NCBI GenBank assembly: GCA_050299835.1
Contig: JBNKWP010000005.1
Span: forward strand, 62,001 to 126,000
Direction: 5' to 3'
Origin: JAJDOD01 sp050299835
GTDB taxonomy: Bacteria > Pseudomonadota > Alphaproteobacteria > Rhodobacterales > Rhodobacteraceae
Length of the DNA stretch: 64,000 bases
Within the stretch, counting starts at the first letter, position 1, and every line of letters begins with the position of its first letter. Made by a program: the position numbers and the translations under genes. A model generated the notes under the pieces. It saw only the letters and a list, made by a program, of their open reading frames with translations. It was not told the DNA's origin and made no database searches. Shown in pieces: positions 52,257 to 60,455 of the stretch.

Positions 52257-52613
52257 TCAAATTCTGCAGAGAAACATCGTATCACGCGTGTATTCGTCTG
52301 CTTTTCCATTCCCGATTGCTGATGTGATTCGACAAAGCTCGTGCCAAATCACGTCTTCGGGCATGTCCGGCTTTCTGCTTGTCAAAAGGTCCTGCATGTC
52401 GCCCAGAGTTTCCAAGGCTTCTGCATCCTTATCCGAGAGCGTAATCTCGAAAAATGCCTCAACGGCCTCGATCAGTTCGACGTCGTCCAGATCACCCCAG
52501 ATTCCCGCGTTCGGCTTCGGGTTCGGCCGCCCCCAAAAGTGGATCGGCAAGGCCCAGTAGAGTGTCCCCAGCAAGCACACGAATCTTGAAAAAAGCCGTG
52601 GAGATTCAGTCAT
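52257..52613 (-). CDS. ACP-like protein with Asp at the phosphopantetheine position
   Basis: A 118-aa protein. Residues 9-27 are hydrophobic (FSRFVCLLGTLYWALPIHF), maybe a membrane anchor. Residues 38-77 read like acyl carrier protein helix II onward: G-D-L-D-D-V-E-L-I-E-A-V-E-A-F-F, then EITLSDKDAEALETLGDMQDLL. In true ACPs the second residue of D-S-L is the Ser that takes phosphopantetheine; here it is D41, so modification is not possible. Its ATG lies inside the 3' end of a mini ORF. The role in a urease cluster is unknown. Confidence 0.6.
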   Translation of the reverse strand: MTESPRLFSRFVCLLGTLYWALPIHFWGRPNPKPNAGIWGDLDDVELIEAVEAFFEITLSDKDAEALETLGDMQDLLTSRKPDMPEDVIWHELCRITSAIGNGKADEYTRDTMFLCRI

Positions 52614-52656
52614 ATTCAACCCCAAGCGCCCAATAGGCAAACGGCAGCATATACAT
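52606..52656 (-). CDS. Mini ORF (16 aa) linking GNAT and ACP-like genes
   Basis: ATG 52654-52656 overlaps the GNAT stop (TGATG). The peptide MYMLPFAYWALGVEYD ends with TGA 52606-52608, five bases after the ATG of the ACP-like gene. GAAGAAGGTG is upstream. The nested overlaps suggest translation by reinitiation, whether or not the peptide has a function. Confidence 0.4.
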   Translation of the reverse strand: MYMLPFAYWALGVEYD

Positions 52657-53162
52657 CAAAGCACCTTCTTCATCGCTATGATCCGCAAATCTTCCCGTGC
52701 GTAATCCGACCTGTCCGGATCGGTCACGAAACCGGACTTCTCGTAAAGCGGCACCGCCATGATGCGCTCGTCCAGCGCCTCCAGCTTCATTAGAGTGAAA
52801 CCCATCGCCCGCGCCTCCGCGCAGAGCCGCTCGATCAGAGCCCGCCCGACGCCCTTGCCGCGTCCATCGGGGCGCACCCACATCCGGTTCATCTCACACA
52901 CCGTATCGCTCACGCGCTTCAGCATCAGCGTGCCGACCGCCCTGCCGTCGAGCCTTGCCAGCAGACATTCGCCCTTCGGCGGCGTGAAGCGCACCAGCAG
53001 TTCCGCCATCTCCCCCGCCACGTCCTGCACGACCAGATACTTCTCGATCATCTCGCGCCGGTCTGGAAAGTCGCGCTTCAGATAGTCGAAGAACTCCCAG
53101 ACCAGTTCGGTCACCGCCGCCGCATCCGCCTCGGAGCGCACAGTGTCGATGGCAACCGTCAC
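52656..53162 (-). CDS. GNAT-family N-acetyltransferase
   Basis: A 168-aa acetyl-CoA-dependent acyltransferase. Motif A is M-W-V-R-P-D-G-R-G-K-G-V-G-R-A-L (about 92-107), with MNR.WVR typical of a subgroup of small GNAT proteins, and LYEKSGFV near the C-terminus. The substrate is unknown. It is coupled to ureB by an ATGA overlap and to the mini ORF by TGATG, so it is an integral part of the urease transcript. Confidence 0.88.
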   Translation of the reverse strand: MTVAIDTVRSEADAAAVTELVWEFFDYLKRDFPDRREMIEKYLVVQDVAGEMAELLVRFTPPKGECLLARLDGRAVGTLMLKRVSDTVCEMNRMWVRPDGRGKGVGRALIERLCAEARAMGFTLMKLEALDERIMAVPLYEKSGFVTDPDRSDYAREDLRIIAMKKVL

Positions 53163-53464
53163 AGATCCCCCATAACCTGCTGATTGAACCCGTATATCTT
53201 GCGCGCGCCGCTCATCGGGATGAGCGAAACTTCCCGCCGCTGCCCCGGCTCGAACCGCACGGCGGTTCCGGCGGCGATGTCAAGCCGCATGCCCCGCGCC
53301 GCATCGCGGTCGAACTCCAGCGCCGCATTCGCCTCGCCGAAGTGATAGTGCGACCCCACCTGCACCGGGCGGTCGCCGGTATTGGCGACCATCAAAGTGA
53401 TCGCCTCCCGATCCGCGTTCAGCGTGATCTCGCCATCCGCGACGAAATACTCACCGGGGATCAT
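53159..53464 (-). CDS. ureB: Urease beta subunit UreB
   Basis: A 101-aa structural subunit. MIPGEYFVADGEITLN, VANTGDRPVQVGSHYHFGEANAALEFDR and GTAVRFEPGQRREV are invariant family features. ATG 53464 overlaps the stop of the small hypothetical gene (ATGA); its own stop overlaps the GNAT start. Confidence 0.97.
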   Translation of the reverse strand: MIPGEYFVADGEITLNADREAITLMVANTGDRPVQVGSHYHFGEANAALEFDRDAARGMRLDIAAGTAVRFEPGQRREVSLIPMSGARKIYGFNQQVMGDL

Positions 53465-53634
53465 TTGCGGTCCCGCACTTTGATCCGCGACTTCACAGTC
53501 GCCGCCACAGCCGCCACCGCGATCAGGCACAGACCGACCGGCAGCGACCAATCCGTGTGGGCATGCGGCAACGTCGCCTGGTGGGCCGCGGCCGGAGTTA
53601 CCATCAGCACGGCAAAGACGGAAATCATACGCAT
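53461..53634 (-). CDS. Small exported/membrane protein between ureA and ureB
   Basis: A 57-aa product: a signal peptide-like start (MRMISVFAVLMVTPAAA), then HQATLPHAHTDWSL with three His, one membrane helix (VGLCLIAVAAVAATV) and a basic end KSRIKVRDRK. The His cluster on the periplasmic side could bind nickel; this is inference. AGGAG lies seven bases before ATG 53634; ATG 53640 is too close. It is coupled to ureB by ATGA. Confidence 0.65.
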   Translation of the reverse strand: MRMISVFAVLMVTPAAAHQATLPHAHTDWSLPVGLCLIAVAAVAATVKSRIKVRDRK

Positions 53635-53644
53635 TTTCATACTC

Positions 53645-53947
53645 CTATCGGATCGGTTGGTGGACGGTGACCAGCTTGGTGCCATCCGGGAAAGTGGCCT
53701 CGACCTGCACTTCGTGGATCATCTCGGCGATGCCTTCCATGCACTGGTCGCGGGTGATGACATGGGCGCCCGCCTCCATCAGGTCGGCGACCGAACGCCC
53801 GTCCCGCGCACCTTCCACCACCGCGTCGGTGATCAGCGCCATGGCCTCGGGATGGTTCAGCTTCACGCCACGGGACAGCCGCTTGCGGGCCACCTCGGCA
53901 GCCATCGCAACCAACAGCTTGTCGCGTTCTCTCGGGGTCAGGTTCAT
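53645..53947 (-). CDS. ureA: Urease gamma subunit UreA
   Basis: A 100-aa structural subunit: MNLTPRERDKLLVAMAAEVARKRLSRGVKLNHPEAMALITDAVVEGARDGRSVADLM and VQVEATFPDGTKLVTVHQPI are diagnostic. It follows ureD with one base between stop and start, as in the common ureDA arrangement. Confidence 0.97.
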   Translation of the reverse strand: MNLTPRERDKLLVAMAAEVARKRLSRGVKLNHPEAMALITDAVVEGARDGRSVADLMEAGAHVITRDQCMEGIAEMIHEVQVEATFPDGTKLVTVHQPIR

Positions 53948-53948
53948 G

Positions 53949-54809
53949 TCAAATCATCCATGGTCTTGGGATCACGTCGTCCAGAAGCATCGCGATCAGC
54001 GGCATCATTACTTTGCGAAGGGTATAGGAATCTTCGGACACCAGGCGGCACACGAGCAGGTTTGGCCTGACAAGGCTCGCCCCCGCCGTCTCGGGCAGCA
54101 AGTCGCGAACCCGAGCAAGCTGGGCTTCGGCAGAGGCTCCGGCAAACAAAAGGATCGCACCCGCGACCGCTCCGTTCGCGACGCCCGGCTTGGCCAAACT
54201 GGCCGCGATGTCGCCATCGAGCCGTGTCCGGTCAAGAAAAACCATATCGCCGCCGCACCGTATCTCGATGCGATCGTCGAAAAGCGCCGAAGTGACACTC
54301 TCGCCCATGGCGGAGCGCCCGAACACCACCGGCTCGACCACAAGAGCGCTGGAACCCTCGCCCAATTCAACCGTCAGACGACGCGCGAAGGCGCAGCCAT
54401 CGAACAGGATCGTCTCCTGCGGCACCCAGTTGATGCGGCTCCCCGCCCCGATGCGCAGCACCGTATCCACGCGCCCGACTTGCCCCGGCTGCGCCCGATA
54501 GGCCCGCTCCGCCGTCTGCGTGGTGACGGTCACCGCCGCGCCGTCTTCCGCTGCGATCTCCGTCCGGAACCGGTCTCCGCCGGTGACACCGCCGGAGGTA
54601 TTGGTCAGGACCATCTGCGGCGTATCGCCATCGGTTCGGGGAAACAGGGCGCGGGAAGACCCCGCCTGGCGCAATCCGATGAGTCGCGCGGTCGAACCGC
54701 TCCTGTCGAATCTTGCACGTATCTCACCCCGGGCGCGCGGCTGAGTGGCCGCCACAGCTGTTCGCAGTTCCGTCAATCGTTCCCCCGGGATCGGTCTTGC
54801 CCTATCCAT
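53949..54809 (-). CDS. ureD: Urease accessory protein UreD
   Basis: A 286-aa accessory protein that binds apo-urease and forms the channel for nickel. QMVLTNTSGGVTGGDRF, TVTTQTAERAYRA, WVPQETILFDGC and DRTRLDG are family signatures. ATG 54809 has GGGACAGG upstream; a GTG at 54842 would add 11 residues. It is the first gene of the urease operon, so the promoter should lie just above it, facing away from ispD's 3' end. Confidence 0.93.
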   Translation of the reverse strand: MDRARPIPGERLTELRTAVAATQPRARGEIRARFDRSGSTARLIGLRQAGSSRALFPRTDGDTPQMVLTNTSGGVTGGDRFRTEIAAEDGAAVTVTTQTAERAYRAQPGQVGRVDTVLRIGAGSRINWVPQETILFDGCAFARRLTVELGEGSSALVVEPVVFGRSAMGESVTSALFDDRIEIRCGGDMVFLDRTRLDGDIAASLAKPGVANGAVAGAILLFAGASAEAQLARVRDLLPETAGASLVRPNLLVCRLVSEDSYTLRKVMMPLIAMLLDDVIPRPWMI

Positions 54810-54918
54810 AGCGCCTGTCCCGACAGCCGGTGAAGGCGGCACAGCCCAAATCGCCGATTTTCGTCCTCTTTCCGCGCGCGCCGCCTAATTTTTGTGCGCC
54901 CGCGCCGGATCGATGCTG

Positions 54919-55587
54919 TCAAATCTCACCGACATCCCGTCTGGCCCGCGCCAGATCGGCCGCCGTGGTGATCTTGTATCCGGCTTCGGAGCCTTCGACG
55001 AAGGTGACAACAAGCCCCGCTTCCCGCGCCACCGCAACGTCATCGGCCCCATCGCCACCGTGCCCGCGATGCGCGGCCAGGATCGGGGCGAAACGGAAGC
55101 CCTGCGGCGTCTGCGCGCGCCACAGCCCGTCGCGGCTGACCGGGCGATCCGCCCGCGACCCATCGGCCCGCCACAGCGCATCGACAACCGGCAAGGCAGC
55201 GCAGGCCCCGTCGGTCGTCTCAAGCGCCGCCATGACCCTCCTCACCACATCGGTGGGCATGAAGGGACGCGCGGCATCGTGGATCAGCACCGCGTCGGGA
55301 GGGGCGCCGGCAAGCGCCTCAAGTCCGGCGCGGACGGTCGCGGCACGCGTTTCGCCGCCGTGCACAGGGTCCAGAAGCTTGGAGTGAACCTGAACCGCCG
55401 CGTCGTATTGCTCTGCATCATCGGGATGAATGGCCACGAGCACCGCGTCCACCTCCTCCATCCCAAGGAAAAGCTCGACCGACCGGCGCAAGGCGCATTT
55501 GCCGTTCAGCGGCAGGTATTGTTTGGGCGTTTCGCTTCCCAGCCGGGTGCCACGCCCGGCGGCGACAATGAGTGCGGCGGTTTTCAT
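54919..55587 (-). CDS. ispD: 2-C-methyl-D-erythritol 4-phosphate cytidylyltransferase
   Basis: A 222-aa CTP-dependent transferase of the MEP pathway. AAGRGTRLGSETPKQYLPLNGK at the N-terminus binds CTP, and HDAARPFMP and AQTPQGFRF are conserved. In many alphaproteobacteria ispD is fused to ispF; here the frame stops after ARRDVGEI and no ispF sequence follows. ispE is 22 kb away. Confidence 0.94.
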   Translation of the reverse strand: MKTAALIVAAGRGTRLGSETPKQYLPLNGKCALRRSVELFLGMEEVDAVLVAIHPDDAEQYDAAVQVHSKLLDPVHGGETRAATVRAGLEALAGAPPDAVLIHDAARPFMPTDVVRRVMAALETTDGACAALPVVDALWRADGSRADRPVSRDGLWRAQTPQGFRFAPILAAHRGHGGDGADDVAVAREAGLVVTFVEGSEAGYKITTAADLARARRDVGEI

Positions 55588-55658
55588 GCCGGGACCGAAG
55601 CTGTGTTGCGCGTCATGGATGGCAACCTACCATCCGCGATCCGCGCCCGAAACCGGTG

Positions 55659-56729
55659 TCAGGCAGCGACACTGCGTAAAAGCGCCGCCTCCGACTGGCT
55701 CAGGGCGCGGCGCGTCATTGGGCCGTAATCTTCCGTGCGCTCCGCAAGATCCGGCATGACATCGAAAAGGCGCATGCGCTGTTCTTCCTCGATCGCATCC
55801 AGCGCGGCAGCGGCTGGATGGAAGCTCTCCGTTTCAACGCCATTGGCGACCAGAACGTGATGCTCCTCCAGCATCAGGTGATGATAGGTCACGGATTTCG
55901 CGCCCATGTCGCGGGCGATGCCTGCGCCGTCGATCAGGTCGCGGGCCGCCACCAGCACCTCGTCCTCGCCCCAGAGATCCCGCGCCGCCTGTCCCGCGAC
56001 CAGCATCTTGTGATCCGGCGAGACGATCAGGTCGCCATTCGGGCTGCCGATACCGAGTGCGCCCTCCCGGATGCGCACCGGGCGCAGGTCCGGCATCGCG
56101 TAAAGCCGTGCGCCCGACACGTTGCGGCTCCCGGCCCAAAGGATCGGCTGCGCGCCGCCATCCTTCGTCACCACGCGGTCACCGGCCACCAGCGCCTCGA
56201 CGGGAACAAGGCCGTCCGGCGTTTCCAGCATCGTCCCCGGAGTGAAGCAGACCACGCCCTCCGAAGCCTCGATGAGCCGCGACGGAAGCGAAGGCTCGGC
56301 AATGCCCTTTGAGATGAAAAGCGGCGTATCCGCCGGCGGCATGCTCCCGGCGAACATCAGAAGCGGACGGGCAAACTCGGGCATCTCGATCAGGGTTGCC
56401 GTCCAGTCCCGTAATCCATCCGTGACGGCGAAGGTCCGTTCGAACTCGATCGACTCGTCCGCATAAGGGGTTCTGACGCCCTCCAGGGCCAATGCGCGGG
56501 ACACGATCCGGCGTGCGCTTGCCGCGGCGCGACGCCGGTGGCTCGCAACTCCGTCCTGCCCACGATCCCCGAATTGCTTGAACGCCCCGTCGATCCTGAC
56601 CGGTTCGCCACGCCATATCCACACGGCATCGTCACTCAGCGACGCCACCGGCGCACCCGCGATCCCGTCGATCTCGGTCTGCGCCCAGGAAATGACGAAC
56701 GTGCCCTGAGGGCCCGCCATCATATTCAT
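55659..56729 (-). CDS. Hint (Hedgehog/intein) domain protein
   Basis: A 356-aa protein. The Hint block A reads VCFTPGTMLETPDGLVPVEALVAGDRVVTKDGGAQPILWAG, with Cys at the splice/cleavage position, and block B-like HKMLVAG and HHLMLEEHHVLVANGVETESFHP follow. Such proteins are common in Rhodobacteraceae and may be autoprocessed or secreted with RTX-type cargo. The N-terminal 150 residues are not recognised. No signal peptide is seen. Confidence 0.85.
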   Translation of the reverse strand: MNMMAGPQGTFVISWAQTEIDGIAGAPVASLSDDAVWIWRGEPVRIDGAFKQFGDRGQDGVASHRRRAAASARRIVSRALALEGVRTPYADESIEFERTFAVTDGLRDWTATLIEMPEFARPLLMFAGSMPPADTPLFISKGIAEPSLPSRLIEASEGVVCFTPGTMLETPDGLVPVEALVAGDRVVTKDGGAQPILWAGSRNVSGARLYAMPDLRPVRIREGALGIGSPNGDLIVSPDHKMLVAGQAARDLWGEDEVLVAARDLIDGAGIARDMGAKSVTYHHLMLEEHHVLVANGVETESFHPAAAALDAIEEEQRMRLFDVMPDLAERTEDYGPMTRRALSQSEAALLRSVAA

Positions 56730-56865
56730 TCCACCCGCCTCGATAGTCTTTTGTTAGTCGTTGTTAACGAACGTTAACCGGACTTATCCACAGGGCAAGA
56801 GTGGCCGGCCATGCAACGAGCCGACGGCAGAAGTCATGAGTCTTTCTTGCAACGCCAAGGGCGTG

Positions 56866-59127
56866 TCACCCGCATTTGCTGTGCCCGCAATTCGGGCAGG
56901 TCATGCAGCCTTCGATCATCTGCATCCCGAACTGCCCGCAATTGGGGCAAGCGGGACCGGGCGTCTGGTTGAGGTTCACCACTTCGGCCTGCGGATCGGT
57001 CTTCAGACCCATCCCCTCGCCTTCAATGAACCCGATGGCGATCAGGTGCCGTTCGATAACGCCACCAATCGCGGCCAGAATCGAGGGCACATATTTGCCG
57101 TTCATCCACGCCCCGCCGCGCGGATCGAACACCGCCTTCAGTTCCTCCACCACGAAAGACACGTCCCCACCGCGCCGGAACACCGCCGAAATCATCCGGG
57201 TCAGCGCCACGGTCCAGGCGAAATGCTCCATGTTCTTCGAATTGATGAAGACCTCGAACGGCTGCCGCCGCCCGCCGATGATGACATCGTTCACGGTGAT
57301 ATAAAGCGCATGCTCCGACATCGGCCATTTCAGCTTGTAGGTCTGACCTTCCAGCGCACCGGGCCGGTCGAGCGGTTCGGCGATATAAATCACTTCCCCG
57401 CCGGTCGCCGCATCCGGCGTCTTCTCGGAACTTTCACTGACCGCCAGGACCGATCCGGTGACCGCGTTCGGCCGATAGGTCGTGCAGCCTTTGCACCCCG
57501 TCTCATAGGCTTGCATATAGACGTCCTTGAACGCCTCGAAGGAGATATCCACCGGTACGTTGATGGTCTTGGAAATGGACGAATCCACCCATTCCTGCGC
57601 CGCCGCCTGCATGGCGACATGCTCCTGCGGTTCCAGCGTCTGGGCGTTGACGAAATAATCCGGCAACGGTTCGTCGCCTTTCAGATCGCGCCACAGGCGC
57701 ACGGCGTAATCCACCACCTCTTCCTCGGTCCGCGACCCGTCCTTCTGCAGCACCTTGCGGGTATAGGCATGGGCGAAAATCGGCTCGATCCCCGACGAGA
57801 CGTTTCCCGCAAACAGGCTGATCGTCCCGGTGGGCGCGATCGAGGTCAGAAGCGCGTTGCGCACACCCTTGTCCCGGATCAGATCGCGCACGTCGTCGTC
57901 CATCGCCTGCATCGCGCCGCTGGCCAGATACTTGTCGGCGTCGAAAAGCGGAAACGCGCCTTTTTCGGCTGCCAGATGCGCCGACGCCGTGTAGGCGGCG
58001 CGGGCGATCCGGTGCAACCAGCGCGACGTCAGACGCGCCGCCTCCTCCGAGCCATAGCGGACACCAACCATCGCCAGCGCATCGGCGAGGCCCGTGACGC
58101 CCAGCCCGATCCGGCGCTTGGCCGCCGCCTCCTGCGCCTGCGCCTCCAGCGGAAAGCGCGACGCGTCCACCACGTTGTCCATCATGCGAACGGCGGTTGC
58201 CACGAGATCGTCCAGAGCCTCTTCGTCGAGCGCGGTATCGTCCTCAAACGGCGCGGGCACCAGCCGGGCGAGGTTGATCGACCCCAGAAGACAGGCGCCA
58301 TAGGGCGGCAGGGGCTGCTCACCGCAAGGGTTGGTCGCCGCGATGGTCTCGCAATAGGCAAGGTTGTTCATCGCATTGATCCGGTCGATGAAGATCACCC
58401 CCGGCTCGGCATAGTCATAGGTCGCTCGCATGATCCGGTTCCACAGATCGCGCGCCTCCACCGTGTGGTAGACCTTGTCGTCGAAGCTCAATTCCCACGG
58501 CCCGTCGGCCTTCACCGCCTCCATGAAAGTATCCGTCACCAACACGGAGACATTGAAGTTCCGCAAACGTGCCGGGTCCGACTTGGCGGCGATGAAATCC
58601 TCGATATCCGGGTGGTCGCACCGCATGGTCGCCATCATCGCGCCCCGGCGGGACCCTGCGGACATGATCGTGCGGCACATCGCGTCCCAGACATCCATGA
58701 AGGACAGCGGACCGGAGGCGTCGGCGGCGACGCCCTTCACATCCGCGCCCTTGGGCCGGATGGTCGAGAAATCGTAGCCGATCCCACCGCCCTGCTGCAT
58801 GGTCAGCGCGGCTTCCTTCAGCATGTCGAAGATCCCGCCCATGCTGTCGGGAATCGTGCCCATCACGAAGCAGTTGAACAGCGTCACCGAGCGGTCGGTA
58901 CCCGCGCCCGCCACAATGCGGCCTGCGGGCAGAAATTTGAAATCCTCCAGCGCGGAATAGAACTTGTCCTCCCAGTTCGACGGCTCGGCCTCCGCCGAGG
59001 CCAGCGCCCGCGCTATGCGCCGCCAGGTGTCCTCGACGGTTTGGTCGATGGGCGACCCGTCGGCCTTTTTCAGGCGGTATTTCATGTCCCAGATCTGTTC
59101 AGCGATCGGCGCGGCGAATCGGGTCAT
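56866..59127 (-). CDS. nrdJ: B12-dependent class II ribonucleoside-diphosphate reductase
   Basis: A 753-aa adenosylcobalamin-dependent reductase that makes deoxyribonucleotides without oxygen requirement. LFNCFVMGTIPDS, ATNPCGEQPLPPYGACLLGSINL, SSGIEPIFAHAYTRK and GCTTYRPN are class II signatures. The C-terminus has CPNCG...CMTCPNCGHSKCG, a zinc-ribbon with the redox Cys pair. ATG 59127 is preceded by GGAG; the longer frame upstream lacks homology. No cobalamin riboswitch was seen in the short leader. Confidence 0.94.
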   Translation of the reverse strand: MTRFAAPIAEQIWDMKYRLKKADGSPIDQTVEDTWRRIARALASAEAEPSNWEDKFYSALEDFKFLPAGRIVAGAGTDRSVTLFNCFVMGTIPDSMGGIFDMLKEAALTMQQGGGIGYDFSTIRPKGADVKGVAADASGPLSFMDVWDAMCRTIMSAGSRRGAMMATMRCDHPDIEDFIAAKSDPARLRNFNVSVLVTDTFMEAVKADGPWELSFDDKVYHTVEARDLWNRIMRATYDYAEPGVIFIDRINAMNNLAYCETIAATNPCGEQPLPPYGACLLGSINLARLVPAPFEDDTALDEEALDDLVATAVRMMDNVVDASRFPLEAQAQEAAAKRRIGLGVTGLADALAMVGVRYGSEEAARLTSRWLHRIARAAYTASAHLAAEKGAFPLFDADKYLASGAMQAMDDDVRDLIRDKGVRNALLTSIAPTGTISLFAGNVSSGIEPIFAHAYTRKVLQKDGSRTEEEVVDYAVRLWRDLKGDEPLPDYFVNAQTLEPQEHVAMQAAAQEWVDSSISKTINVPVDISFEAFKDVYMQAYETGCKGCTTYRPNAVTGSVLAVSESSEKTPDAATGGEVIYIAEPLDRPGALEGQTYKLKWPMSEHALYITVNDVIIGGRRQPFEVFINSKNMEHFAWTVALTRMISAVFRRGGDVSFVVEELKAVFDPRGGAWMNGKYVPSILAAIGGVIERHLIAIGFIEGEGMGLKTDPQAEVVNLNQTPGPACPNCGQFGMQMIEGCMTCPNCGHSKCG

Positions 59128-59214
59128 GAGAGACTCCAAAGCACTCGAATGACGCGAGTCATCCGAGATTTCCACAGAATTACCCACAAGCCATTGGCTT
59201 GTGATTGGGTGACA

Positions 59215-59230
59215 ACACAATATATGCTCT
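59215..59230. promoter_or_regulatory. NrdR-box-like sequence
   Basis: ACACAATATATGCTCT in the nrdJ/DUF1489 intergenic region matches the left two thirds of the NrdR box consensus (ACACWATATATWGTGT). NrdR represses ribonucleotide reductase genes. A clear second box 31-32 bases away was not found. Confidence 0.4.
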
Positions 59231-59234
59231 GAAC

Positions 59235-59663
59235 ATGGCCAATCTCAACCTCATAAAGCTGTGTGTCGGCGCTGAGACGGTGCGAGATCTGACAGATTGG
59301 CAACAGTCAAATCGCGCCAAGCTACCGGACGGATTGCCTCGCCACGTCACCCGCATGTGGCCGAAGCGCGAGGCGGAGCTTGTGGATGGCGGCTCGCTCT
59401 ACTGGGTCATCAAAGGCGTCGTCCTCTGCCGCCAGCGGATCATCCGGCTGGACGAGGTGGATCGCGGCGATGGCATCCGGCGCTGCGGGATCGTGCTTGA
59501 TCCCGAGGTGGTCCGGGTCGAAGGCCAGCCCAAGCGCGCTTTCCAGGGTTGGCGCTATCTTAACGGTGCGGACGCGCCGCGCGACCTGACCAAGGGCAGC
59601 ATCGCCAATGAGGACCTGCCGCCGAAACTGGTGCTGGCGCTCTCCGAGGTGGGAGTACGCTAG
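59235..59663 (+). CDS. DUF1489 family protein
   Basis: A 142-aa protein conserved in alphaproteobacteria: MANLNLIKLCVGAETVRDL, HVTRMWPKREAEL, GSLYWVIKGVVLCRQRI, RRCGIVLDPEVV and FQGWRYLNGADAP. The function is unknown. ATG 59235 matches the family start. It is divergent from nrdJ and convergent with hisG. Confidence 0.9.
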   Translation: MANLNLIKLCVGAETVRDLTDWQQSNRAKLPDGLPRHVTRMWPKREAELVDGGSLYWVIKGVVLCRQRIIRLDEVDRGDGIRRCGIVLDPEVVRVEGQPKRAFQGWRYLNGADAPRDLTKGSIANEDLPPKLVLALSEVGVR

Positions 59664-59750
59664 GGGCGTCGCCAGTGGTTGCTCGAACCAATGGCGCAAT
59701 CACTGGCAACCCCCTCTTGGCCTGCGGCCAATTCACCCCGGGATATTTTC
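59664..59750 (+). repeat. Dispersed stop-proximal repeat, copy G, overlapping hisG 3' end
   Basis: After the DUF1489 stop there are two imperfect hairpins (CGCCAGTGGTTGC...CACTGGC and GGCCTGCGGCC) and then CACCCCGGGATATTTTC. The last part, read on the minus strand, encodes the final residues ENIPG and the stop of hisG. Confidence 0.5.
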
Positions 59751-60455
59751 AGGCCGATAGTCGGTAGTTCCGTCAAGACGGGCGAGAAAGGCGTCGAGAT
59801 GCGCCTCGTCCACCGCGTCGAGTTCCGCGACTTTCGACCGGAAAAGCGTCGCCTGACTGGCGTGAATGACCTCGCCAATGATCTTCAGGTGGTTCGCATC
59901 CAGCGTCGCTCCGGTGGAAGTGATGTCCGCGATGGCCTCCGCCGTGCCGTTTGCCACCGTGCCCTCGGTCGCACCCTGGCTGTCGACAAGCTGATAGCCC
60001 GCAACGCCTGCCTCGCGCAGGTGGGCGCGGACGAGGCGGTGGTATTTCGTGGCGATCCTGAGCCGCATCCCGTGGGCCTGCCAGAAGGCCTGCGCCACCG
60101 CGTCGAGATCGGAGAGGTCGGAGACATCCGTCCAGGTCTTCGGCACGGCGAGGATAAGATCGGCCTGACCGAACCCCATTGCAGTGACAGGCGTGATCTT
60201 GCTCTGCCAGCCCGCGACCTTCTCCCGCACGACGTCAGTACCGGTGACCCCAAGGGCGATGCGGCCCGTCGCCAGTTCGCGCGGGATCTCGCCTGCCGCC
60301 AACAGAACCAGCTCGATGCCGTCGGCACCTTCGACCCGACCGGCATATTCGCGGTCGGTTCCGGTGCGCTCGATCCGGATGCCGCGCGCGGCGAACCAGT
60401 CGAACGTGTCCTGCATCAGGCGGCCCTTGGACGGGATGCCGAGTTTGACGGTCAT
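59733..60455 (-). CDS. hisG: ATP phosphoribosyltransferase, short form
   Basis: A 240-aa catalytic subunit for the first step of histidine synthesis. VKLGIPSKGRLMQDT, ELVLLAAGEIPRELATGRIALGVTGTDVV and ATKYHRLVRAHL are HisG features. The regulatory C-terminal domain of the long form is absent, so it needs HisZ, encoded directly upstream with a four-base overlap. The last codons come from a dispersed repeat. Confidence 0.94.
   Translation of the reverse strand: MTVKLGIPSKGRLMQDTFDWFAARGIRIERTGTDREYAGRVEGADGIELVLLAAGEIPRELATGRIALGVTGTDVVREKVAGWQSKITPVTAMGFGQADLILAVPKTWTDVSDLSDLDAVAQAFWQAHGMRLRIATKYHRLVRAHLREAGVAGYQLVDSQGATEGTVANGTAEAIADITSTGATLDANHLKIIGEVIHASQATLFRSKVAELDAVDEAHLDAFLARLDGTTDYRPENIPG

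Noticed and set aside
54885..54930. An IspD-IspF fusion
   Set aside because: The frame ends with a stop after IspD, and no IspF motif appears in any frame before ureD.
56761..59232. An 823-codon plus-strand open frame
   Set aside because: It is the antisense shadow of nrdJ; its translation is Arg/His/Pro-rich with no family likeness.
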